Positions 36,801-47,300 of a stretch of DNA of 64,000 bases are shown here, piece after piece. The stretch lies in NCBI RefSeq assembly GCF_003073045.1, contig NC_037602.1, forward strand, positions 496,001-560,000, in the 5' to 3' direction. The position numbers and the translations under genes are program-made. The stretch is from Pomacea canaliculata. Its lineage: Eukaryota > Mollusca > Gastropoda > Architaenioglossa > Ampullariidae. Below the pieces are notes generated by a model that saw only the letters and a list, made by a program, of their open reading frames with translations, did not search any database and was not told the DNA's origin. Each line of letters starts with the position of its first letter. The first letter of the stretch is position 1.

Positions 36801-38030
36801 GTCTTGCTGTTTGCTCACTAAAGAGTTCACAGGGTGAGTGTTCCTATTATTTCCCATATAAAGAGTAAAGTGGGCGAGTTCTCCTGTCAGTGGCTCGAGA
36901 GAGAGGCTTGGACCCAGCGGCCTGTACGTTTGGAAGTAGAGAGCACTAACCTGTAGACTAACCTGTAGATTACTACACTAATCACTGGTCGACGACACAT
37001 TTGCTGTCTCCCTGACTCCCCTTCATAGGGCGGTCCTGTGGCACGACGGTCAGCGCCTGTCACTAATACAGTGGAGGCTGGCTGTCCTGGGTTCAGCTTT
37101 CGTCTGGGGCACACTGTTTTTTCTCTGCATGTGGCATCTGTTTACATGGCTGCCTGCCTTGCCGTGGTACAGTCTTAGTTACTGGTTCGGAGTAAAACAC
37201 TAATCGCCCCCCCCCCATCTTACTCATCATACTCACCCATCCCTCCCCACCTTCCATTGAGATTGGCCCCCACGTAAACACGTCTGTCTGTGAGTTGTCT
37301 CGCTTAGACCACCGGCCTACAGCGGCGGGGACAGCAAGTGATGGAGGCAGTGATGAGGCTCGTGCGAGGAGGAGACTTGCTGAGAGAGGTTCTCCTTCAC
37401 AGGACTTTATAACAGGGCGGGGCCGCGTGTTACTGGGGTGAGGGCGGGGAACTACCAGGCAGAGATGAAGTCATCAGCACTACACAAATGCACGCACTGT
37501 CTCTCTACTATTTAGCAAAATAAACCAAAAAACTGCAGCGACAACAACAACAACAACAAGAAACAAAACAGCAAGTGGCAGGCAGAAGAATTGCATGTAT
37601 GCATTAAATCACACATAAGCACAATCACAAGCCCATAGTATTGGCCGCACACACCAGCGCACAGATCAACATTAGCATGAACTTAGTTATGATGCCCCCC
37701 CCCCCCCACACACACACAGAGAAGGAGAGCAGCACAAAGAGAGGAACAAATACAACAGGAGTAAAGATCAGGTGTCAACAGGCCACGTGTTCGTGGCATA
37801 AACAAACTTTGTTGGTAAGTTGAAGTGGCAGCCAATGTGCATACTACACGTGTGAGTGGACGATACGAACAAGAAGCACGTGATCAGTGAGGCAGAGTTG
37901 AGTAGGACCAACACATCTGAGGACATTCACACACTGGAAGATGGAAGTCAGAGACTGACCCTTCAAGATGTCCGCGACAAACACCCGAAGAAAGAAGGAG
38001 GACTGCGACGAGCAGGCAAGCTCGAGCCAT
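30868..38030 (-). CDS. Secreted protein with one F5/8-type C domain and a charged C-terminal tail
   Basis: Exons: 38030-37960, 34407-34358, 34096-33834, 33423-33222, 32853-32758, 31553-31410, 31040-30868; phases agree throughout, giving 332 residues. The start MARACLLVAVLLLSSGVCRG is a clear signal peptide. Residues about 42-175 form an F5/8 C domain: FLEFDFALPVLVVGWTTRGR, then FVSTYVVTYI, a phase-0 intron, and PVEIRSIRFTPLTWSGVPFL, ending VRLVICS. The last three exons encode a Lys/Glu-rich, probably coiled or extended tail (VIEEETKKV, KKLKKDIKNLKSDIKEKV, EQEDDDEEEVV) and a stop. The function is unknown; extracellular binding is inferred from the domain. The donor of exon 1 (GG|GTCAGT) is the least certain. 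The last exon may be an alternative end, since the exon before it can also join, in phase, to the F5/8 exons at 26903-21483. Confidence 0.82.
31620..32272. repeat. 41 bp minisatellite, about 16 units
   Basis: The unit is GTAGTCAGTACTCAGACAGG plus TGTATGTGTGACACACAAGTT, almost invariant across the central copies. It lies in the intron between exons 32853-32758 and 31553-31410 of the F5/8 C gene. The near-identity indicates recent expansion. Confidence 0.95.
35120..36450 (+). mobile_element. RTE-like LINE, RT through 3' end
   Basis: Broken plus-strand frames show the RT order: a PISLIS-like block near 35270, a TLLTLKRYLT block (DFKKAFD equivalent) near 35425, VGVRRGCTLSPGMFNIFLES near 35590, FADYKDLL near 35715, then AKLDRIWYIHKVRF.TKYKLY and a LL.CETCTL-like block near 36060, with a late RRGGQRKN..TKVKDWTGHG tail. 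It is inactive. It lies in the long first or second intron of the F5/8 C gene, opposite in strand. Confidence 0.82.
36434..36535 (-). mobile_element. SINE fragment (same family)
   Basis: The minus strand carries the middle part of the SINE (ACTGAAC.., CGTCTCGGACACGCTG, TTTCTTTACATGTAGCATCTG) but lacks both ends. It abuts the 3' end of the RTE-like LINE. Confidence 0.65.
37029..37205 (+). mobile_element. SINE copy 3
   Basis: It begins GGCGGTCCTGTGGCACGACGG and ends GGAGTAAAACACTAATC, followed by a C-run. It is more diverged than copies 1 and 2 (about 80-85% by eye). No target duplication was recognised. Confidence 0.8.
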
Positions 38031-38195
38031 CGCGCGGCCGTCTGATCCACCCGGCTCCACAGCCAGTGGCGTCGTCTGGTGGTCATCCACCACCGCGCAT
38101 CCCCTCCCTGCCTCGCCTCCCAGTGTCCTGCGGCGCACAGGCTTCCCTGGTGCTGGACCTCCTCACCCCACAGTCTCCGTGTGCACTGGCACTGC

Positions 38196-38340
38196 CCGCC
38201 ACGCTGTGGCAGTCACAAGTGAGGTTGGCATCGCTGTAAGCATCAGTGTCAGTGTCAGTGTCAGTGATACTCCCCGCCACACAATGGCAGTCACAAGTGA
38301 GCTTGGCATCGCTCTAACCATCAGTGTCAGTGTGCAGTCA
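38196..38340. repeat. Two-copy ~77 bp tandem duplication with GTCAGT runs
   Basis: The segment CCCGCCACGCTGTGGCAGTC to ATCAGTGTCAGTG is present twice in a row with few changes, just upstream of the start codon at 38030 on the minus strand. It may lie in the promoter of that gene. Confidence 0.7.
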
Positions 38341-38789
38341 CATCGCTAGCTACAGGCCGCTCATTGGCATTGTCATGTCCGCTGGTGTCGGCTGCTGTCC
38401 GCCATTCATTCCATCATTTGTGACGACATTCAATCTTTGACGTCATAGCGGCAGACATTGGGCGCACGCGCAGTCACACGTACACTCACGCGCCCAAAAT
38501 GGCGAAGAAGGAGAGGACAAGGAGGAGATAGCATACAGCACAGCAGTCGTGTCGGCGGCGTGTGTGTGTGGCAGCAAGTTCACGACTTGAACACGTTTGT
38601 CGGCAGCTCAGAATGTTTGTTGACAGAAAGTTTGTTGACAGAAAGTTTGTTGACAGAATGTTTGTTGACAGAAAGCTGTTCGCTGTGGCGTGGCGATCAG
38701 CTCCATGTTGGCACTCACGTCAGGGAAGCTGCATTGAAGTACACAGACGAGGCTCGCATGCACGCGCACGCTGAAGCACGTACCCACAC

Positions 38790-38920
38790 ACTCTGACACA
38801 CACTCACACACACTCTTTCTCTCACACACACACACACTCTCACACACACTCACACACACACACTCTGACACACACTCACACACACTCTTTCTCTCACACA
38901 CTCTCACACACACACACAAG
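38790..38920. repeat. CA/CT microsatellite
   Basis: Runs of CACACA and CTCTCACACA fill the interval. The encoded-looking Cys/Val frames on the other strand are an artefact of this composition. Confidence 0.85.
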
Positions 38921-41371
38921 GCTCTGGGCCAGGAGCGACCATGAAGCCTGTGCTGTTCACTGCTCCGCCTGAGGTTGATTTATCCGCCTGCGCACGAAAA
39001 CCTCGGAGATGACTGGAAACTGTGATCGAAGATGAAGTGACAGACGCAGGAAAACTGCTCCTCCTCCGTGTTTGGTGACCCGCGCACCGCGCACTTGGCT
39101 CCAGGAGGTTGCCTGCCTCCGCTATGATGCTCCACGGACCACACACACATTGCTACAGGCCGGTGCACGTACATCTGTACAACACTACCACACACACACA
39201 GTCACACCCAGCCATCCGCTCACCTACACGCACGCTCTCTCTCTCTCAGGAATGTCTATGTACACTGAAAGTAAACCCACACCGACACACGCCCACCCCG
39301 GGGGCCAGGCAATGTAATCAAAGACGATGGCTTGCGGCCCACAGCTCCCACACCTGTCTGCGCTTTAATTAATTTGCCGGCCAGAAGCTCCTCCAGTGTA
39401 GGAGGCGATGACATGCACGAGCTCTTGCTGAACACCTGGTAAATCAGCCCCACCCCTCCTTCACTCCATCCACCCTCTCTCAGTACCAGCACTCAGCACG
39501 GGTGTCAGAACTACAGATGGGCGTGTTCTCTACACGGACTGACGCCCTTCACTATGGCAGCTGTATTATAGTGTGACACATAGTATTATTATGACAGTAG
39601 TATTATAGTGTGACACCTAGTATTATGACAGTAGTATTATAGTGTGACACCTAGTATTACGGCAGCTGTGACACCTAGTATTATTATGACAGTAGTATTA
39701 TTTAGTGTGAGACTATATAAGTGTCATGTTATGTCAGCAGTACTACTTAGTGTGAGACCTACTAGTATTATGACAGCTGTACTACTTAGTACTACCTACT
39801 AATATAATGACACTAGTAGTATTTAGTGTGAGACCTAGTGTCATGTCATGTCAGACCTCATTGAGTAGCGAAGGAGGGGCTGCGGGCTGTCATGTGACGT
39901 GTACTTGAATCCCCCCGTTTCCCCAGTCAGAGAGCGTGTTGCTATGGTGCTAAGTGATGCTGGGAAGGTGAGATCACACATCAACAGTTGGGGCTCGCTA
40001 AGTAGTCCACTAAATGTATTTACAAAACTACTCATGCTTATCCTCGCGTAGCCTGACAGTTTCACTGACAACAGACACTCCATCACATGGGAGGGTTAGT
40101 GTGAGAGAGTGTCCGAGTAGACAATAGACTGGAATGTTACACATACCGTAATGTACAGGTACTATGTGTGTTCAGGTTGACATTCGTGTTGTGTGTTTGC
40201 AACTTGACACAATCAGCTGCTGTGACAATGTGACAATGTATCAGCTGCTACATCACGCCATCAGCACTGCACGATCTCTTTGTATTTTGTTTGTTTTTAT
40301 TTCTCAGTTTTCCGGTTAATAACAAAGCCGTTAAAACAATACAAGTTGGGAATTGTAGGCATTGCCGTCATTTTGCAATATTTGAAAAGAGCTTCACTTG
40401 TACCTTCAGTGAGTGCTCAGGGCAAACAGGAAGTTTGGTGTGAACTGTACTCACCACTCCCCATCTTGTCACAGGACAAGGAGACACAAGCTGTTACCCT
40501 GTCAGTAGGAGCTCTCAATGTCCTGTAAGACCGTAGACTGCTTCATCCTGTCAACGACCAAAGATTCAACGAGTAGCCATTCACATCTCTGTGCTGGGGA
40601 GAAACAAAGAACAACTTAATCAACAAAACCTGTTTAATATTGATGCCAGCAGCTTATAGCAGCCGCGAGTCCAACTATCTGATGATGACCAAGCCAGATG
40701 ATGTTTCTTGGCCAGCTGCATCCAGCTGCGTACAGCACGAGGCGGTCCTTTGAGCCAGGTGGTTCTCGTGTTGCGGGCACCACTTCAATTTATCACAGTC
40801 ACACAAGAAAGCAGATATCACAATTGGCGGCGTGCATGTTGTGCATGGTGTGCACGTGTCCGTACTATCCACCCTCTTCTTTCCATCCACGTGGAGGACT
40901 GGCCGATGCCCTCATCTTGTCCGTGCTGATGACGTGGGACACAGACTACTCAAGGTGCAGGGAGCTCAAGCTTTTCAAGCAGTGGAGGATCCTGTTCATC
41001 AGAACTGTCAGCACTTATCAAAGTGGAAAGCTTCCATACGACAGTTCCACGCGGTGATGCACGGCAGGAGAGAAAGTGTTGCTGGGACAAAGCACAACCT
41101 GTCCACTAGAGGCTTTTACTGTCAGCAACTGTCAGCAAGTGCCATCATTTCAAGCCACTTTCAGTGCCAGTAGATGACTTTTTGTGGGAAATGATGAGGC
41201 TTGCTAAGCAATGACAGTTTGTGTGCGTCATCACTGTTGTCACAGTTGAGGAAATCGCTGTAGCCTCTAGGTGTCAGCGGGTCACGCCTAACTAACCTGT
41301 GACATCACGGAGAGCTACAACTGATGACACTCCTCAAGTCTCATTGCTTGAGATACGCAGTAAGCACTCAC
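38921..41371. other. Spacer with no firm exon
   Basis: No recognised domain. A TA-rich irregular repeat lies at 39570-39845 (TAGTATTATGACAGTAGTATT words). A possible terminal exon at 41004-40950 (minus) is in phase with the IGFBP gene exon ending at 41372, but has no family support. Confidence 0.35.
39570..39845. repeat. Irregular TAGTATTATGACAG / GTGTGACACC repeat
   Basis: Alternating short modules (AGTATTATTATGACAGT and TAGTGTGACACC) recur in varying order and length. No coding or structural signal beyond that. Confidence 0.75.
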
Positions 41372-44300
41372 CTGCAATTTTTTTCTTCCTTTTTTTCATC
41401 TTGAAATAATCTGAGCATCCAGTGATTCATCTCGATGTCACATGACGTCAGGGCATCCTCCACCGCCATGACACAGAGGGATGAGGTCAAGGATACAGCA
41501 GCAGCCAGACAGCCAGACAGCCAGCCAGTCCCCCTCCTTCTCACACCTGTCAGTGGGAACGCAGACATTCTCAGCCTGGACACTCCGGCACCTCGCAGAC
41601 TAAACGCTGACCAGCGGCCACCTGAAATACGGAAGGCTGACGTCATCAACACTGACCTGCCGCTACCTGTGCTTATCACTTATGACTGCTGCAGGGTTAC
41701 TTCCGGTATGAGCGAGAGCAAACTGTCGCTTTCATATGACCACCTGATGTTGTGACCACCTGCTGACATCTTGTTATCACTAACACGTCCAGACTAGGTA
41801 GGGTCAAGGACAAACATCCACATGTATACATAGCACGTACCTCCGTGTCAAGGCTACAGAGGTGAGTGCCTGTAGCTTCTCACAATCCCACAACCCTCTC
41901 CCCGTCTACGTCTTAACAGAAAACCTCTTCCCATCCTCACGATCACCACTACCACCAAAACCAAAACAAACAAACAAAAAGGGAGACTTTGTCCACACAC
42001 ACACACAGAGTACAAACACACGCCACAGGGTTCACGTGCAATGGCCCTCACCTTCACTTTCACCTTGACCTGTCGACATCCTTGTCTTCTGACAGCATGA
42101 CCTCGTTTCCTGGCCACGCAGCGTCCGAACTGCTTCAGACACTGGAAGTCGTGGCCAGAGCAGCGGACACACTCATCCTCCACAGCGCATGCGCGACAGG
42201 AAGTATGCTGGCAGGCTCCCTGACAGGGTCGCGGTGGGTCAGCGACGGAGCTGAGAAACAACAGCGACAGGTGTTAAGACTTCACTGCATTACCGAGTTT
42301 GTTGTTTGTTTACAAGCAGCAGCAACTGCAAATGTAAATGTTTACGTACGGAAGCTGTAGGACATGCAGCAAGCTCTCGCCTCCGCAATAGTCCCTCACC
42401 CTCGCCCTCGCCCTCTGCCAGGTTTCTGTCAAAATGCACTTGTTTCACTTTCGGCCTTTAAACGAATGTTTAAGATAAAACAGCTTTCAGACTGTAAGAC
42501 AAACGTTTCTGCTCCTACAAAGAGATTTCTGTGCTAATTACAATTGAAGACGGGACTGCTGGCTCGACTTCAGCAATGACTGGCGGAGACGGCGACAAGA
42601 TGTTGCAGCAGACAAGTCTGGCAGAGTCCAAGTCTAATGGCGAGTGCACACTGGCAGAAGGCTTGTGACAGCAGACACAATGTGTACAGGACCTCAGAAC
42701 TGCGGATGGCACAAGCCTCAACTACTAATCACTAATATTTCACTAAAAATTCAATAGAGGGTTCAAAGCCTTAAGTGATCACCCGAGTCTACTGTGCATA
42801 GCTGGCTATACTCTGACCTTTTAGCCTTTTGTGATCATTAGTTCCCGATGTGCACTGCTTCTTATGTCGCCGTGGTGTGCACGCCAGACACTGGCCGCTA
42901 CATACCTATCCACCCGTACCCGTTCTGATGTTTATGACTGTGTGCTACTGTTATTTTCATTCTTCCAATGTTGGCTTCTGTTTGTCTTGTCACCTTGATG
43001 ACGTCAAAGAATTTGTTGTCTGAGGCTGTCAGTGGCTCGTAGCGCCCTCTGTTCCATGGCAAAAGACAAACGTCAACATAAACAAGTCAACAAATCCCTT
43101 TAACTGAAGCCATCGCGACTACTACTAACAGTCACTCAGGTAAAAACATTGGATGTTAATTACTGTAGCAGCTCTGAATACTTCATCATCCGGGACATGC
43201 AGGGAACATGGTGTGGGAACCTGATCCACAGCAGGGAACATGGTGTGGGAACCTGATCCACAGCAGGGAACATGTGGGTCCCATCGGACACTCGGCGAAC
43301 AGCATCCCAGCCCTCCAGCCCACTGGAGCACCTGGTGCCCACCTGAGCCCACCAGACCACCCAGTGGGCATGGCAAGGTCTGCGTCTGCGTCACGTGACT
43401 GTCTTTAATGCTACACTGGTGCAAGAAGAATGCTCTGGAACAAAGGCTTTCTGCTTTTTAAGATGAAATACGACCAAGATAACAAGGTGAGGCCACAGTG
43501 GAAGAGAGTGAAGGGAAGAAGGAAAAAAGACAAATAAGCTCCGGAAGAAAGGAAAAAAGCACGAGACATGATGAATGACCAGTCGGAACCTAAGAAAGTT
43601 GTGAGGTGATGAAGGCTGACAGGGCCTGGCGTCCTGCAGCAACACAAATATGTTTCCCCCAGCCTCCCGCACGTGCACCACGCGCAACATTCCCCACCGT
43701 TGGCAACAGGTGGCAAGGCACGTGCGGCACGCGACGCCAGTGACGTGGGAAGATGGCGGCCCGCATGCAGGGGAGGCAACAGGCGGGCTCAGCGGGTGCC
43801 CAGCTTCAAAGGCGCCGCTGGAGAGTCGTGCAGGGGTTGGTGCCAGACGCTGAGAGAAGACAAGAGCGAGGCGCGTGTCTCACCCACTAAACCAAACCTT
43901 GCAGACGGGTAGAGAAGGCCCCGGGTGACCGGTCTAGGGGGCGCACCTGTTCCATTCAGGATGCGACTCGCTTGATCACACTCTAGCATTGTCGACTTCA
44001 AATACAGAGCCAGGACTGACGTCACACCTTCTGGTGTGCAGCAAGCAGCACCGGATGTTTACCTGCTCGAGACAAGGGGAGAGAAGGCCCCGGCGCACAC
44101 AACAGAAGATGACAACATCAGCGACTTACCGACCTCCATGCACACTAACCGACACACTAACCAACACACTAACCGACACACTAACCGACACACATCACAC
44201 CAACTTGTGATTGCATTACTTGTTCTCTACTAATGCCATCTACTGAGGAGACCGTCAGGAAGCCAGCGGTAGTTAACTGCCCCTTAGTCTGCTCCATTCA

Positions 44301-47300
44301 CATCTCAGTCCCTTCAGAATAGCCTTAGAATCGCCCGTAGCCCTCCATTCACTTACAATGTCATGGTAATCCTTAATTCACATTCACAGTCTTTCACGTC
44401 TGCTCTAGCTCATCATTCACACGTTCAGTATCACATCAGTTGTAGCTAGAGTTGGCTCCCCTAACACTGATCATCTGAAACACTAAACATCTGTGAGAGC
44501 TGTTACACTTTCACTTCTGAAGGTGTTACAACAAGAGAAGACTAGGTGTGTACTTTACTGTTACCCAGTGGATAACTTAAACAGAGGACAAGGTGTGTGC
44601 ATTGCGTGTTAGCTGAATAGTTGAGCTTGAAGACAATGGTGATGTTCACACACACACACATGTATATATATCTATGCGCGCGTGCTCGTGCGCGCCATAC
44701 ACAAACTGAACATTGGTGTCAGTCGAAAGTGTCGGACTGACATTGTCACAGAGTGGAAATAGTGTCAGTGCTAGTGTTACGAAGCCCGAGCATTCCGCTG
44801 GCTAATGGCTGACACAAAGCACAGCCTGGGTGGCACATTGTGAGTAGCTGAGGGTGAACCTGGGTGAACTGGGTGTCGTCAACTAGTGTCACCTCACCCT
44901 AAACAGATCAAACGACGTTTGCCGGCTCGTTAAAGTAAAATGATTTCTCGGCTTTGGTTCGCTTGGCCTCCGATGAGCCTGGTGCCAACTTCTGCAATGT
45001 TGTTGTCTGCGGACACAGTGGCTGGCGCTTGGTGTCGACTCTCGTGTCGTCACGATCCAGTGAGTAGGAGGAGAGGGTGTGTAGAGGACATAATGCACAG
45101 CATGTGCCAACAGGAGGAGGACGGACTGCCTACCTCCTAGCACCGATCCCCCTTCCTCTCCCCACCCTGGTGGGGCTGACGACGTGGGGCGAGAAGGCGA
45201 AGACACCGCCAGATGGCGCACGACCACCGCTGAGTGTGTGGAGGCGTGGGCGAGTGTCAAACAGTCCCAGACTCTCGTCCTCCCCCAACCCTCCTACCCT
45301 GTTTGTTGTTACTGGCTTCGTCACGCTAGTCTTCGCCAGCCTCTGCAGTCCCCAGACCTGCTGGAACCTGCTGTGAAACTCCCGGAGTAGAGGCTACTTC
45401 TTGGCGCCAGATCCGCCTACAGGTCCACCTGTGCACTGGCGTAAGGACCGGTGGTGGGTCTGGCAGAGAAGTCACCTGATCCGGCTTTCCCTTGTGTCTT
45501 TTATGAAAAGTTTACATCTGGTGTCGACTTTGCTCGTCAGTTCTCGATGTGTTATTAGCAAATAATCAAGCCCTTCAAACAGTGCAGACCCCGCAAGCAA
45601 AAATAACAGCAAGGTAGGCTATCCCAGGGATAGGAAAGCGAAGCTATTGTCGGTCAGGTCAAGTTGCCCCTGGATTGATGCCAGCGCTTCTTACAGGACG
45701 ACATACTTGTGCCGGTCACAACAAAGCACTAGACCTATGCAATAGACAGACCTACAGTACAGTCGGTAGACACCAGACAGTTCCAACAACTTCCTAGACA
45801 CGAGATACAACATCCGTGGGGCTGCTTCCTGTGTCAAATGTTCAATTTATAAGGAACTTGATTGACGTACATCAAATGTCTGCAACCGACAAACTGACCC
45901 CGTGTACTACGTCATCACGACAAACTGACCCCATGTACTACGTCATCTCATGACAAACTGACCCCGTGTACTACGTCATCTCATGACAAACTGACCCCGT
46001 GTACTACGTCATCCCATGACAAACTGACCCCGTGTACTACGTCATCTCACGACAAACTGACCCCGTGTACTACGTCATCCCATGACAAACTGACCCCGTG
46101 TACTACGTCATCCCATGACAAACTGACCCCGTGTACTACGTCATCTCACTGACAAACTGACCCCGTGTACTAAGTCATCTCACGACAAACTGACCCCGTG
46201 TACTACGTCATCTCATGACAAACTAATCTCGTCTGCTGTCTGCTGTCATGACAAACTGGTCTCTTTACTATTCGACAACACCGTGTCTACAGGTGCCACT
46301 GCAAAGTCTGACAACAAGCACGTGACGTGCCTGGGTCCACAGAAGCTCGGCAGGTGACGAGCAATGAGAACAGCGTCCATTTGCCGAAGCTGCGCACTGA
46401 GCACTCGTCATCCTGCCTGCCTTGACCACGTGACTGACGGTGTCTCTAAGGACAGTTACAGGGACCCCGGGACACTACCTGGCTACTCTAGGCGGTGATT
46501 TCAGCTCAGGCTGACTGATGTGCCGCATATCCTGTCTCCACGAGTAGACACGCAATGTGCCGTCAGCTGCTGTAACGACAGTTTCGATTGGACTGTTGAC
46601 ATTAGCACCTACAGGAAGTGTCGTCAATCACGCTGCCTGTCACTGTCACGTGCTCGAGAGCAGACGTAACCGCCATGGAAGTGCGGCGTAAGTGGAGGAG
46701 GATGGTGGCCAGGGCCGCCTCTTGTGGCTGATCGATCACGAGGCTCGCATTTTATTTCTCCCTCAATTCCCTGCACCCGACACTTTCTCAGCGCCATGCT
46801 ACAGCCCCGAGGTCCTCAGCCTGTCGTCCACTGGGGGCTGCTGTCAGAGGTCACCACGGTCAGTGTCTGTGCACCAACATGTCATCAGTGAGGAACACGC
46901 TGCAAGAGCCGCTGGCGTTGGGTTCGCTTCCGTATCGCTCTCCGCGTAGCGATTTCTTGCTCTTATGCTTACTTTATGCTTACTCGTACGCCGACTCGCA
47001 AAGCCATGGCAATGCAGCAGTTGCTGAGCTCCTTGAGTGGGATGATAACATTATTGAGAAAAAGCTAACTTTGTTTGTTTTGGGGTTGGTTTTGTTGTTG
47101 GTGTTGGTTTTGTTTGTTTGTTTTTTTTGTTTGTTTTTTTTTTTTTGTTTTTTTTAGGGGGTCAGGGTCATCGCCCGTCTGGTCAGCGCATTACAACCTA
47201 CACCCTCCCCCATAGGTCCCGTTAGGCGTCACTCAAACATTCCACACATAACATTATGTACACATTTTTGCTGTCAGATTCAGTGATCATCCAAACATCG

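Noticed and set aside
40950-41004. Possible terminal exon of the IGFBP-domain gene (minus strand)
   Set aside because: Phase fits and it ends in a stop, but it is only 18 codons, has a weak acceptor and no family support, so it is not listed as a gene part.
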